A stretch of 64,000 nucleotides of DNA from Phytohabitans sp036906915 (GCF_036906915.1 NZ_JBAKHX010000007.1:97781-161780), one strand, 5' to 3'; shown: positions 8,252 to 19,153, numbered from the stretch's first letter. A program made the numbers and translations. Notes: a model not told the origin generated them from the sequence alone.

Positions 8252-9403
8252 ATGCGCAATACTCGACGAGTGGTGGACGGGGAGGCGACGCCTGACCGCC
8301 GGCTTCGGTCGGCGGCACCGGAATGGGCTGGACCGCTCGGCAGCTCTGGAGCGGCACCCGAGTCTGCCCCGAAGACTCCCGAACCCTCACCGAAGCCGGT
8401 CGAGGCCGCCAAGCCCGAGCCTGCCAAGCCCGAGCCCGCGAAGCCCGAGCCTGCCAAGCCGAGTACGGATGTGCTGGAGGTCGGGCCTCGACCGTCGCGC
8501 GTCCGCGTCCGGTACTCGCACGCCCTGCGCCGCGTCCCCCGGCCGCGCCAGGTCGCGACCGCTACCCGCGCGTGGGCCGGCCGCCCCAGCGGCCAGATCA
8601 CCCTGCCCGGCCTGCTGCTTGCCGCCCTCGTCGGAGTAGGCGCCGCGTCCGGTGCCGTGCTGATCCCGGCCACCGCGACCGACCGCGCCTCGGGCACCAC
8701 CACGCCGACGCCCGAGGCCACCGACTCGCTCGCGCCCGACGCGGGTGGACCGGGCGCGACCGGCGGGCCGTACACCCCCTTCCCGACCGGCACCGCCGCC
8801 CCACCGACCACCGGCACCGGCTCCACGAGCGGCCGTCCCGCGGACGTGCTCGCCAACTGGGCCTCGCAGGCCGCGAGCAAGGTCGAGGTGCCGTTCGTCG
8901 CCATGCAGGCGTACGGGTACGCGGAACTCGTGGTCGCGCAGACCAACCCGTCCTGCAACCTGAAATGGACCACTTTGGCGGCTATCGGCAAGGTGGAGTC
9001 GAACCACGGGCGCTTCAACGCCACGCTGTCGACTAACGGACAGTCCTCGCCACCGATTGTGGGTCCGCCCCTCAACGGCCAGGGCGGCACGCAGCGCATT
9101 CTCGACACCGACCAGGGCGAGCTCGACGGCGATCCGACGTATGACCGGGCGGTCGGCCCGATGCAGTTCATTCCCACGACGTGGCGGCAGCACGCCGTCG
9201 ACGCCGACAATGACCTGGCAAAAAACCCCAACGACATCGACGATGCCGCCCTCGCCGCGGGCAACTACCTCTGCCAGGGAGGGCGCAACCTCTCCAACGG
9301 GCAGGACTGGTGGAATGCCATTCTTTCGTACAACGACGTGCGGCCATACGCGCAATCGGTATTTGACGCGGCAAATGATTACGGGGCCAAGAGCCGCACT
9401 TAG
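8252..9403 (+). CDS. Membrane-anchored lytic murein transglycosylase
   Basis: Cleaves the MurNAc-GlcNAc bond of peptidoglycan outside the membrane. Of 383 residues, the first ~110 are cytoplasmic and include a tandem KPEPA repeat (about 54-70). A single membrane segment (LPGLLLAALVGVGAASGAVL, about 117-137) is followed by a Thr/Pro/Gly-rich spacer and the catalytic SLT/MltB-like domain (about 205-375). AAIGKVESNHGRF contains the catalytic Glu, and AVGPMQFIPTTW is the second family motif. The long charged cytoplasmic head is unusual for a hydrolase and suggests tethering or control from inside. Confidence 0.88.
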   Translation: MRNTRRVVDGEATPDRRLRSAAPEWAGPLGSSGAAPESAPKTPEPSPKPVEAAKPEPAKPEPAKPEPAKPSTDVLEVGPRPSRVRVRYSHALRRVPRPRQVATATRAWAGRPSGQITLPGLLLAALVGVGAASGAVLIPATATDRASGTTTPTPEATDSLAPDAGGPGATGGPYTPFPTGTAAPPTTGTGSTSGRPADVLANWASQAASKVEVPFVAMQAYGYAELVVAQTNPSCNLKWTTLAAIGKVESNHGRFNATLSTNGQSSPPIVGPPLNGQGGTQRILDTDQGELDGDPTYDRAVGPMQFIPTTWRQHAVDADNDLAKNPNDIDDAALAAGNYLCQGGRNLSNGQDWWNAILSYNDVRPYAQSVFDAANDYGAKSRT

Positions 9404-9475
9404 CGTCACTTCATGGGCACTTTGAAGGACAAGACCCTTCCGCTCACCTGCGACCCAAGGCAAGCTAGACGGGTG

Positions 9476-10492
9476 ATGGTACGCGAGTGGGACTCCCGGA
9501 CTGCGCCGTCCGCGGAGATCGAGTCCTTGCTGGACACTCTCAACGCGGTACTCGCGGCCGACCTCCCAGAAGACCCTTTGTGGCAGGGCGGTTCCCTGCG
9601 CGAGTACCAGTCCGAGACCATGCCCGGCGAGCGGCGGATCTCGTGGGTGGCCGAGGAGCCGAGCGCAGACGGCAACACCGCACTCGTTGGCCACGTCAAC
9701 GTGCTGTTGCTGGGTGACATCGGGGTCGTCGAGCTCTTCGTCCACCCCGAGGTCCGGCGCAGCGGCCTGGCGCACCAGTTGCTCGCCACGGCCGTCCGGC
9801 GCACGTACGACGAGGGCTTCTCCGCCATCGGTGTGGAGGTCGTGGGCGGGACACCAGCGGTCAAGTTCTACGAGTCCTTGGGCTTCGAGCGGGAGTACGT
9901 CGAGACCCGCAGCGTGCTCAAGCTGTCCACGGTGGACTGGCTGGCGGTGGGCGAGATGGCCCGCGGCATCGCCACCGGCTACCGGGTCGAGTTCTTCCCA
10001 GGTGGTCCGCCCGACGACCTCATCGAGGCGTACGCGGTCGCGAAGGCGGCGGTGCGCGAGGCCGAAAACGCCGATCTCGACCTGCGTCCCAGTTCGTACG
10101 ACCCGCAGCGGCTCCGTGACAGCCTGACCTGCCTGCACAAGCGCGGCATGAAGCCATACATCGTGCTGGCGATCCACGAAAAGACCGGCGCGGTCGCCGG
10201 GCTCACCGAGGTGGTCGTGCCGGCGCACCACCCCACCCGGGCCGACCAGTACGACACCATCGTGGTGCCCGATCACCGCGGCTACGGCATCGACCGCGCC
10301 ATCAAGTCCAGGATGCTCTTCGAGCTGCGCTCCGCGGAGCCGAAGCTCACCGACGTGCAGACCTGGAACGCGCTCGACAACGAACCGATGCTGAAGGTTA
10401 ACGCCGAGCTGGGGTTCCAGCCCGATCGCGAGTGGTACGAATACGGCGCCGACGTGCCCGCGCTCCTGCATCGGCTCGACCCGAAAACCTGA
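9476..10492 (+). CDS. Double-domain GNAT acetyltransferase
   Basis: About 338 residues from ATG 9476, comprising two GNAT folds. The first has the acetyl-CoA segment VELFVHPEVRRSGLAHQLL; the second has VVPDHRGYGIDRAIK, both of the Q/R-x-x-G-x-G/A type. Duplicated GNAT proteins of this size include the mycothiol synthase MshD, but the second half here lacks clear MshD features and the substrate is unknown. An ATG at 9413 would add 21 residues; neither start has a strong RBS, so the N terminus is uncertain. It follows the transglycosylase by a short gap and may be co-transcribed. Confidence 0.78.
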   Translation: MVREWDSRTAPSAEIESLLDTLNAVLAADLPEDPLWQGGSLREYQSETMPGERRISWVAEEPSADGNTALVGHVNVLLLGDIGVVELFVHPEVRRSGLAHQLLATAVRRTYDEGFSAIGVEVVGGTPAVKFYESLGFEREYVETRSVLKLSTVDWLAVGEMARGIATGYRVEFFPGGPPDDLIEAYAVAKAAVREAENADLDLRPSSYDPQRLRDSLTCLHKRGMKPYIVLAIHEKTGAVAGLTEVVVPAHHPTRADQYDTIVVPDHRGYGIDRAIKSRMLFELRSAEPKLTDVQTWNALDNEPMLKVNAELGFQPDREWYEYGADVPALLHRLDPKT

Positions 10493-10555
10493 TGCCGATC
10501 TGAGGCTGGCACACCTTAACGTGCGTTCTACTGTGTCCCGCCTTGTGGAGGCTCC

Positions 10556-13426
10556 ATGCGCCCGCGCCGCTTGTGCGCTCTTGTACTGACCGCCGTCGCC
10601 ATACCCGCCACGGTCGCCGTCGCGCCGACCGCGGCGATCGCCGCACCGACAGACCTCTTCATATCCGAATATGTCGAAGGATCGTCGAACAACAAGGCGA
10701 TCGAGCTCTACAACGGCACGGGCGCCGCCGTCGACCTCGCGGCTGGCGGCTACCAGCTCCAGCTGTACTTCAACGGCGGCACCGCCCCGACGAACTTCGC
10801 GCTGACCGGCACGGTCGCCGACGGCGACGCGTTCGTGTTCGCGCACTCGTCGGCCGCGCCGGCGATCCTGGCGCAGGCCGACCAGACCACCGGCTCCAGC
10901 CTCTTCAACGGCGACGACGCGGTGGTGTTCGCCAAGGGCGGCACGGTGGTCGACGCGATCGGCCAGGTGGGCGTCGACCCGGGCACCGAGTGGGGCACGG
11001 GCCTGACCAGCACAGCCGACAACACACTGCGGCGCCTGCCGGCGATCAGCGCGGGCGACACCGAGCCGGGTGACGCGTTCGACCCGGCGACACAGTGGAC
11101 CGGGCTGGCCTCCGACACATTCGACGGCCTGGGCTCGCACACGACCGAGGGCGGTGACCAGCCAGCCGTCCTGGCCTGCGGCGGCACGCTCACCACCGAG
11201 GCGGGCACCGCGGCCACACGCTCCGTCACCGCGACCGATCCCGACGACACGGTCGTCGACCTCGCGGTCAGCGCGACCACGACCTCGATCTCCCGCACCT
11301 CCTTCACGCCCGCGACCACGACCGGCGGCACAGCAACCGCGGTCGTCACGGCGGCGGGCGACCTGCCGGCGGGGTCCTACCCGGTAACCGTGACCTCGAC
11401 CGACACCGACGGCACGACTGCGACCTGCACGTTCACCGTCGAGGTGACCACGGTGCGCACGGTGGGCGAGATCCAGGGCCAGACCCTCGACACCGAGCAG
11501 GGCAGAGCCGACCGCTCGCCATTCGCCCCGGCGTCCGGCACCGGCACCAGCAGCTCGCTGTTCGACGTGCGCGGCGTCATCACGCAGCGCACCCTGGCCC
11601 GCAGCTCGTCCGGCGCCAACCAGTACGGCTTCTTCCTGCAGAGCCGCGCCGGCACCGACGACGGCGATCCGACCACATCCGACGGCATCTTCGTGTTCAT
11701 GGGCTCCTTCACGTCGCTGATCGGCGGGTACGTGCCCGTCGTCGGCGACGAGGTGGTGCTGCGCGCGCGGGTCTCCGAGTTCTTCAACCTGACCCAGCTC
11801 TCCAGCGCCTCGCTCGTGCGCACGCTCGACACCGGCGTCACCGACGTGGTGGTCACCAACGCGACGCCGCCGGTCGACCTGGCGGCCGCCGACCGGTTCT
11901 GGGAGCGACACGAGGGCATGCAGATCCGGGTTCGAGCGGGCAGCGGCGCGGTGAGCGGGCGCGACGTCTTCGCCTCCACCGCAGACTCCGAGATCTGGCT
12001 GGTCGACCGCGACAGTGGCCTGCTGGACCGGCCAAACGAGTACGGCCGCCGGGTGTTCCGTGACCCGCACCCGCGCGACAACAACGTCAAGGAACTCTTC
12101 GACGACGGCAACGGCATGCGGATCATGCTGGGCAGCATGGGTGTCAAGTGGACCGCCCAGGACAACACCACGCTGCTGCCACCCGCGCACACCTTCGACA
12201 CGTTGACCGCCGACGCCGTGGGTGGCCTCTACTTCTCGTTCGAGAAGTACGGGGTACAGGCGGCGAGCGCGGCCTTCGGCGGCGGCGCCGACCCGTCCGC
12301 CAACCACCCGCCGCAGCCCGCGCGGCGCGACCGGCAGTTCGCGGTGGCGACCTACAACGTGGAGAACCTGTACGACTACCGCGACGACCCGTTCGACGGA
12401 TGCGACTTCACCGGCAACTCCGGCTGCACCGGGGTCAGCCCGCCGTTCGACTACGTGCCGGCGAGCGAGGCGGCGTACCAGGCGCAGCTCGGCAACCTCG
12501 CCGACCAGATCACGAACGACCTGCACGCGCCCGACCTGATCCTCGTGCAGGAGGCCGAAGACCAGGACATCTGCTCAGTGTCCGGCGGTTCGCTGGCCTG
12601 CGGCGCGGTCGACAACGCGGATGGGGCGCCCGACACGCTCCAGGAACTGGCGCTGCGGATCGCAAGTGACGGTGGACCGGCGTACACGGCGGCCTACGAC
12701 CGCGACGGCGCCGACGACCGTGGCATCACGGCCGCGTTCCTCTTCCGCACCGACCGGGTCGCGCTTGCGGCGCCTACCGCCGACGACCCGGTCCTCGGCT
12801 CCGCCCCGACGGTGTCGTACCGGGCAGCCGGTCTCGACTACAACGCCGACGTGCAGAACCCGAAGGCGCTCAACGCCGACCTGCCGTCTGATGTGGACAC
12901 CTCGACCGGTGTCGACGGCTCCGACGTCTACACCCGGGCGCCGCAGGTCGGCAAGTTCATCCTGGACGGGCAGACCACCCTGTGGGCGGTGAGCAACCAC
13001 TACTCGTCCACGCCGCAGGCGCGCGTCGGCCAGCGGCGGGAGCAGGCCGCGTACGGCGCTGCGATCGTGTCTGCCATCGGCTACGGAGCACGCGTCGTGT
13101 ACGGCGGTGACCTGAACGTCTTCCCGCGCCCCGACGACCCGGTGCTGCCGGTCTCCGACCAGCTCGCGCCGCTGTACGACGCGGGCCTGCACAACCTGTG
13201 GGAGGACCTGGCCGCCGATGTGCCGAACTCGGCGTACTCGTACGTGTTCCAGGGCCAAGCGCAGACGCTTGACCACCTCTTCGTAACCGACGCGCTGTAC
13301 GACCAGCTCGTGCAGATGCGGGCCGCGCACATCAACGCGGACTGGGCAGCCGACCACGACGGGGATGGCTCGCGCGGCTCCAGCGACCACGACCCGCAGG
13401 TGGCCCGCTTCCGCTCCCGCCCCTGA
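10556..13426 (+). CDS. Secreted ExeM/NucH-type extracellular nuclease
   Basis: Exported DNase of 956 residues. Signal peptide about 1-30 (AAIAAP). A lamin-tail domain follows (LFISEYVEGSSNNKAIELYN, about 33-170), then an Ig-like and an OB-like region, and finally an endonuclease/exonuclease/phosphatase domain from about 600. The last carries VATYNVENLYDY, LILVQEAED, GGDLNVFP and SSDHDPQV, i.e. the Asn, Glu, Asp-Asn and Asp-His catalytic set. It probably scavenges or degrades extracellular DNA. It has its own upstream gap and a terminator after the stop. No sortase signal or C-terminal membrane helix is present, so it should be released. Confidence 0.9.
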   Translation: MRPRRLCALVLTAVAIPATVAVAPTAAIAAPTDLFISEYVEGSSNNKAIELYNGTGAAVDLAAGGYQLQLYFNGGTAPTNFALTGTVADGDAFVFAHSSAAPAILAQADQTTGSSLFNGDDAVVFAKGGTVVDAIGQVGVDPGTEWGTGLTSTADNTLRRLPAISAGDTEPGDAFDPATQWTGLASDTFDGLGSHTTEGGDQPAVLACGGTLTTEAGTAATRSVTATDPDDTVVDLAVSATTTSISRTSFTPATTTGGTATAVVTAAGDLPAGSYPVTVTSTDTDGTTATCTFTVEVTTVRTVGEIQGQTLDTEQGRADRSPFAPASGTGTSSSLFDVRGVITQRTLARSSSGANQYGFFLQSRAGTDDGDPTTSDGIFVFMGSFTSLIGGYVPVVGDEVVLRARVSEFFNLTQLSSASLVRTLDTGVTDVVVTNATPPVDLAAADRFWERHEGMQIRVRAGSGAVSGRDVFASTADSEIWLVDRDSGLLDRPNEYGRRVFRDPHPRDNNVKELFDDGNGMRIMLGSMGVKWTAQDNTTLLPPAHTFDTLTADAVGGLYFSFEKYGVQAASAAFGGGADPSANHPPQPARRDRQFAVATYNVENLYDYRDDPFDGCDFTGNSGCTGVSPPFDYVPASEAAYQAQLGNLADQITNDLHAPDLILVQEAEDQDICSVSGGSLACGAVDNADGAPDTLQELALRIASDGGPAYTAAYDRDGADDRGITAAFLFRTDRVALAAPTADDPVLGSAPTVSYRAAGLDYNADVQNPKALNADLPSDVDTSTGVDGSDVYTRAPQVGKFILDGQTTLWAVSNHYSSTPQARVGQRREQAAYGAAIVSAIGYGARVVYGGDLNVFPRPDDPVLPVSDQLAPLYDAGLHNLWEDLAADVPNSAYSYVFQGQAQTLDHLFVTDALYDQLVQMRAAHINADWAADHDGDGSRGSSDHDPQVARFRSRP

Positions 13427-13452
13427 TCGCTCCCTGATCTCTGATGCCCCCG

Positions 13453-13488
13453 CCGTGCCCCCGCCGGGAACGCGCGGCGGGGGCACGG
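13453..13488. terminator. Strong bidirectional hairpin terminator
   Basis: A perfect 14-bp GC-rich stem (13453-13466 with 13475-13488) with an 8-base loop sits between the stop of the nuclease gene and the stop of the convergent XRE gene. ATTTA follows on the plus side. It should terminate both transcripts. Confidence 0.75.
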
Positions 13489-13498
13489 CCCGATTTAC

Positions 13499-14008
13499 TT
13501 AGTAGGCGTCGAGGCCGTAGTCTCCCCCGCTCGGCGGCGGATCGTGGCGGTGCTGCTTGACGCGCACCTCCCACTGGCTCCGTCGCCGCATGGCGTCGCG
13601 CCGCGCACGGCTGCGGTGAAACGTCTCCGGCGGGCGCGCGAGACCGTAGGTGTCGGCCCACCACTCACCCAGCCTCGGGTCGAGAATCGTGTCGAGATGC
13701 GACGGGTATCGCCGCTCGGCGCCGTCGCGCGTGTCGTCCCAGTCCTCCATCGGCGTCACGACGCGGCCATCCTGATCGACGACGGCCAGGAAGAGCCCGG
13801 CGGCGGCCAGAAGCCGCTCCAGCACGTCGACACTGGGCACCATGACGCCCGCCTCTACCTTGCCCACCGTCGACGGTGCGACCTTCGCGGACCGGGCCAT
13901 CTGCCGCTGGCTCAGATCAGCGATCCGGCGGGCTCGCCGCACCAGGCCCGCCACCGGATACTGGCCCACGCGAAGCTCAGGTGGCGGCGGATCCAGCGCG
14001 GAAGGCAT
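13499..14008 (-). CDS. XRE-family helix-turn-helix regulator
   Basis: 169-residue protein from ATG 14008. Residues about 20-75 form a Cro/CI-type HTH (LVRRARRIADLSQRQMARSAKVAPSTVGKVEAG), followed by a conserved-looking actinobacterial tail rich in Arg, Trp and Tyr that may sense a ligand or bind a partner. GTG 14050 upstream is open in frame but would translate through a perfect palindrome, so ATG 14008 is chosen. A 16-bp inverted repeat begins 21 bases upstream of the start, which suggests autoregulation. The target genes are unknown. Confidence 0.8.
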   Translation of the reverse strand: MPSALDPPPPELRVGQYPVAGLVRRARRIADLSQRQMARSAKVAPSTVGKVEAGVMVPSVDVLERLLAAAGLFLAVVDQDGRVVTPMEDWDDTRDGAERRYPSHLDTILDPRLGEWWADTYGLARPPETFHRSRARRDAMRRRSQWEVRVKQHRHDPPPSGGDYGLDAY

Positions 14009-14028
14009 GCGCTCAGGTTGCCAGCGGC

Positions 14029-14065
14029 TTCCACAGCCCTCAAGCAGCACTTGAGGGCTGTGGAA
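14029..14065. promoter_or_regulatory. 16-bp perfect inverted repeat, probable XRE operator
   Basis: Arms 14029-14044 and 14050-14065 are perfect 16-bp complements around a 5-base centre. The repeat lies 21-57 bases upstream of the XRE start, where its promoter and leader must be. Operator for autorepression is the simplest reading. Because there is no T run and the position is 5' of the gene, a terminator is less likely. Confidence 0.6.
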
Positions 14066-14113
14066 AAGGTTGTGGATAACCCAGCCTGGCCGGGCCCACC
14101 CATTGTTGTCACC

Positions 14114-14200
14114 GTGCTTTGCTCTGCTTCCCTAAAGGAAACACTCGTGGTCCGATATCCGGACGCCAGGTGTTTCCTCCGCGGAAGCAGAGCAAAGCAC
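14114..14200. repeat. Long nested inverted repeat between hemB and XRE
   Basis: Three nested perfect stems share one axis: 14114-14131 with 14183-14200 (18 bp), 14137-14144 with 14170-14177 (8 bp) and 14150-14154 with 14160-14164 (5 bp). It lies 58 bases past the hemB stop, so it may terminate the rex-hem operon, but the 87-base length and lower GC content than its surroundings also fit a small mobile inverted-repeat element. No open frame is inside. Confidence 0.6.
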
Positions 14201-14258
14201 GTCGCAACCACACCATCGACCCCGCCGGCTACACGCCGGCGAAGGTCAACGACGCGGG

Positions 14259-15242
14259 TCAGTAGCGGGCGCGCAACAAGCGGGCGGCCTCGACGGCCCA
14301 GTAGGTCAGGATGACCTGGGCGCCGGCCCGGCGGATCGACGTGAGGGTCTCCAGGATCGCCGCGTCGCGGTTCAGCCAGCCGTTGGCGGCGGCCGCCTCG
14401 ACCATCGCGTACTCGCCGGAGATCTGGTAAGCCGCTACCGGGGTGTCGACCGCCTCGCGGACAGCGGAGACCACGTCGAGGTACGGCAGGGCCGGCTTGA
14501 CCATCACGATGTCTGCGCCCTCGGCCACGTCGAGCGCCACCTCACGCAGCGCCTCGCGCAGGTTGGGCGGGTCCTGCTGGTAGGTGCGGCGGTCGCCCAC
14601 CAGTGACGACTCCACGGCCTCCCGGAAGGGGCCGTAGAAAGCGGACGCGTACTTGACCGCGTACGCCAGGATCGCCACGTCGGCGTACCCGGCCGCGTCG
14701 AGCGCCCGCCGGACCACGCCGACCTGGCCGTCCATCATCCCGGACGGCCCCACGACACCGGCACCGGCGGCCGCCTGCGCCACGGCCATCTCCGCGTACG
14801 CGGCCAGCGTGGCGTCGTTGTCCACCGTCCCGTCGGGCGCGAGCAGGCCGCAGTGCCCGTGCGAGGTGAACTCGTCGAGGCACAGGTCGCTCATCACCAC
14901 GGTGGCGTCGCCGACCTCCGCCACCACGTCCCGCAGAGCGGCGTTGAGGATGCCCTCAGGGTCGGTGCCGCCTGACCCGGTCGCATCCTTCCGGGCGGGC
15001 ACGCCGAAGAGCATGATGCCGCCGACGCCTGCCTGTACGGCGTCGACCACCGCCTTGCGCAGCGAGTCGCGGGAGTGCTGCACGACGCCCGGCATCGTGC
15101 CGATCGGCCGAGGCTCGGCCAGCCCTTCCTTGACGAACATCGGCAGGATCAGCTCGGACGGCGCGACCTTGGTCTCTTCGACCAGCCGGCGCATCGCCGG
15201 GGTGCGGCGAAGGCGGCGCGGCCGTACATCGGGATACGACAT
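14259..15242 (-). CDS. hemB: Porphobilinogen synthase (delta-aminolevulinate dehydratase)
   Basis: Condenses two 5-aminolevulinate molecules to porphobilinogen in tetrapyrrole synthesis. The 327 residues carry the zinc-site segment DLCLDEFTSHGHCG and the two lysine motifs VKYASAFYGPFREA and MVKPALPYLDVV, the second holding the Schiff-base Lys. It is the last gene of the rex-hemA-hemC-hemD-hemB run, starting 13 bases after hemD ends, so it is probably in the same operon. Confidence 0.96.
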   Translation of the reverse strand: MSYPDVRPRRLRRTPAMRRLVEETKVAPSELILPMFVKEGLAEPRPIGTMPGVVQHSRDSLRKAVVDAVQAGVGGIMLFGVPARKDATGSGGTDPEGILNAALRDVVAEVGDATVVMSDLCLDEFTSHGHCGLLAPDGTVDNDATLAAYAEMAVAQAAAGAGVVGPSGMMDGQVGVVRRALDAAGYADVAILAYAVKYASAFYGPFREAVESSLVGDRRTYQQDPPNLREALREVALDVAEGADIVMVKPALPYLDVVSAVREAVDTPVAAYQISGEYAMVEAAAANGWLNRDAAILETLTSIRRAGAQVILTYWAVEAARLLRARY

Positions 15243-15255
15243 GGGCGAAGCCCCT

Positions 15256-16836
15256 TTAACGGAAGCGGAGTGCGGTCGGACCCTGGACCTTCGAGCCGCG
15301 GCGCTGCTTGGCCGGCATGGCGGCCAGCTTCTCGCGCAGCTCGACGGCGTACGTGGCCAGCGCCTCGACCAGGTCGGGCACCGAGGAGTGGCCGGGCTGG
15401 ACGTCGACGCGCAGTCCGAACTCGTTGGCTGTCTCGGCCGTCTTCGGGCCGATCACGGCGACCACGGTGCGGGCGTGCGGCTTGCCTGCGATACCGACCA
15501 GGTTACGCACGGTCGAGGATGACGTGAAGAGCACCGCATCGAAGCCGCCCGATTTGATCGCGTCCCGGATCTCGGCGGGCGGCGGGGCCGCGCGCACGGT
15601 CCTGTACGCCGTGACGTCGTCGACCTCCCAGCCGCGCTCGATGAGCCCGGCGGCGAGCGTCTCGGTGGCGATGTCGGCGCGTGGCAGCAGCACCCGGCCG
15701 ACCGGGTCGAGCACCTCGTCGTGCGGCGAGAACTCGGCCAGCAGGCCCTCGCTGGACTGCTCGCCCGCGGGGACCAGCTCCGGCTGGATGCCGAACGCGC
15801 GCACCGCGTCCGCGGTCGCCTCGCCGATACAGGCGATCTTGACGCCGCCGAAGTGACGGGCGTCCAGTCCGTGCTCGCCGAACTTCTCCCACACCGCGCG
15901 GACCGCGTTGACCGAGGTGAAGACCACCCAGGCGTACCGGCCGTCGACCAGGCCCTTGACCGCGCGCTCCATCTGGGCCGGCGTGCGCGGCGGCTCGACA
16001 GCGATGGTCGGCACCTCGCAGGGGATCGCGCCGTACGCCCGGAGCTGCTCGCTCATCACCCCGGCCTGCTCCTTGGTGCGCGGCACCAGCACCTTCCACC
16101 CGTACAGCGGACGGTTCTCCCACCAGCTCAGCTTGTCGCGGTGGGTGACGCCCACACCGAGGGTGAGCACGACCCGGCCGGTGAAGCCGAGCGCCGCCGC
16201 GACGAAGCTGTCGACGGTCGACGTGGTGGTGTACTGCGTCTCGCCGGTGCCGTCGCCGGTCACGCCGACCGCCGTGGTGCCGTCGACTCCGGCCGCGAGC
16301 AGCCCGTCGCGGACGGCGGCCAGGTCGCCCGCGTCGACCGCCAACGCCAGCGAACCGCGGGCGATCGCGGTGGCGAGCGCCTCGAAGTCGAGCGCGGACA
16401 CGTCGTCGACGTCGGCGGCGGTGCGCAGCCCGGGCAGTGGCACCCCGGCGTACGTGGACACGCCCTCGGCCTGGCTCACGCCGGGCACGACCTCGAAGTG
16501 CGCGGCCGTACGCGCGACCGCCTGCACCTCCTTGATCACCGCGTCGTGCCCGAACGGGTCGCCTGCGACGAGGTGCACCGCGTGCTGGCCGGACCGGGCC
16601 GCGGAGATCAGCACCTTGGCGACGTCGCCGGGTGCCCCCTCGGCCGGAGTGAACTGGGTGTCGTGCTTCGCCTCGGCACGGATCACGTCGAGCAGTGCCT
16701 CGGGGACGCTGCGGTCGTAGATGACCTGGTCGGCATCGACCAGGGCGTCGTGCGCCCGGCGGGTCAGCAAGCCAGGGTCGCCGGGACCGGCCCCGACGAA
16801 CGCGATGCGGCCTGCGGGCTTACGGGTGCGGGTCAT
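15256..16836 (-). CDS. hemD: Fused uroporphyrinogen-III methyltransferase/synthase
   Basis: 526-residue fusion from ATG 16836. Residues about 10-245 are a tetrapyrrole methylase (CobA/CysG-like) opening with IAFVGAGPGDPGLLT; residues about 265-510 are uroporphyrinogen-III synthase (HemD), seen in GWKVLVPRTKEQ and VVFTSVNAVRAVWE. The synthase half closes the tetrapyrrole ring; the methylase half would lead to precorrin-2 for siroheme or cobalamin if active. Several positions of the SAM-binding half look relaxed (for example APEGAPGDVAKV), so it may be degenerate, as is common in actinobacterial fusions. The start overlaps the hemC end by 17 bases. Confidence 0.9.
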   Translation of the reverse strand: MTRTRKPAGRIAFVGAGPGDPGLLTRRAHDALVDADQVIYDRSVPEALLDVIRAEAKHDTQFTPAEGAPGDVAKVLISAARSGQHAVHLVAGDPFGHDAVIKEVQAVARTAAHFEVVPGVSQAEGVSTYAGVPLPGLRTAADVDDVSALDFEALATAIARGSLALAVDAGDLAAVRDGLLAAGVDGTTAVGVTGDGTGETQYTTTSTVDSFVAAALGFTGRVVLTLGVGVTHRDKLSWWENRPLYGWKVLVPRTKEQAGVMSEQLRAYGAIPCEVPTIAVEPPRTPAQMERAVKGLVDGRYAWVVFTSVNAVRAVWEKFGEHGLDARHFGGVKIACIGEATADAVRAFGIQPELVPAGEQSSEGLLAEFSPHDEVLDPVGRVLLPRADIATETLAAGLIERGWEVDDVTAYRTVRAAPPPAEIRDAIKSGGFDAVLFTSSSTVRNLVGIAGKPHARTVVAVIGPKTAETANEFGLRVDVQPGHSSVPDLVEALATYAVELREKLAAMPAKQRRGSKVQGPTALRFR

Positions 16837-17745
16837 TCTGTGCTCCCAATAGGGTGTCGGCGCCGGCGTCGAGGAGATCGGCGGCCAGCTTTCGGCCGAT
16901 CTCCACCGCGTCGGCGGGCGTACCGGTGCGCGACAGCCGGATGTCACGGGCGCCATCCGTGCTGATCACCGCACCGCGCAAGTAGATCTCCTCGCCGTCG
17001 TCACCCTCTGCGACTTCGGCGAAGGCGGCCACCGGGGCACTGCACCCGGCCTCCAGGGTGGCCAGCATCGATCGTTCCGCGATGACCGCGGCGCGAGTCG
17101 ATGCGTGGTCGAGCCTCCCCAGCAGCTCGACCAGGTCATGGTCATCAGCCCGGCACTCCACTGCCAGCGCACCCTGTGCGGGGGCGGGCAGCATCAGCAT
17201 CGGGTCGAGGGTCTCGGTGATCTCACCGGTGCGGCCGAGGCGGGCGATGCCGGCACGGGCCAGCACCACGGCGTCGAGCTCGCCGTCGTACACCTTGCGC
17301 AGCCGGGTGTCGACGTTGCCGCGGATCGGCACCACCTCGAGCTGCAACCCGAGCGCATGGATCTGCGCGATCCGGCGCAGCGCGCCGGTGCCGATCCGGG
17401 CGCCGGGCGGCAGCTCCGCGAGCGTGCGGCCACCGCCGGCCACGAGCGCGTCGCGCGGGTCTTCGCGAGGGGGTACCGCCGCTACGCACAGCCCGTCCTG
17501 TGGCGCGGTGGGCAGGTCCTTGTACGAGTGGACGGCGAAGTCGATCTCCTTGGCGACCAGCGCGTCTCGCAGGGCGGAGACGAAGACGCCGACGCCGAGC
17601 CGCTGCACGGGCGCCGAGGAGCGGTCGCCGGGCGTGACGATCTCGACGAGCTGCACGTCGCGGCCCGTTGCGGCGCGCACCGCGTCGGCGACGTGCTGAG
17701 ACTGGGCCAGAGCCAGCGCGCTGCCGCGCGTGCCGAGCCGGAGGG

Positions 17746-17749
<4 letters not shown>
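16820..17749 (-). CDS. hemC: Hydroxymethylbilane synthase (porphobilinogen deaminase)
   Basis: Polymerises four porphobilinogens into hydroxymethylbilane. The 309 residues begin LRLGTRGSALALAQS, and the dipyrromethane-cofactor cysteine is in LEAGCSAPVAAFA. VHSYKDLPT and GTGALRR are the substrate-binding signatures. The GTG start lies inside the hemA stop (GTGA overlap), giving tight coupling. Middle gene of the rex-hem operon. Confidence 0.96.
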
Positions 17750-19101
<1,352 letters not shown>

Positions 19102-19153
19102 GCGGGGCCCCCGCGGAGGTGCGGAGCGGAGCACAGCAGCTTCGTGGGGTGCT

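Noticed and set aside
8387..12526. Very long open frame on the minus strand (about 1379 codons)
   Set aside because: It lies antisense to the transglycosylase, acetyltransferase and nuclease genes, has no domain motifs and is an effect of high GC in the third codon position.
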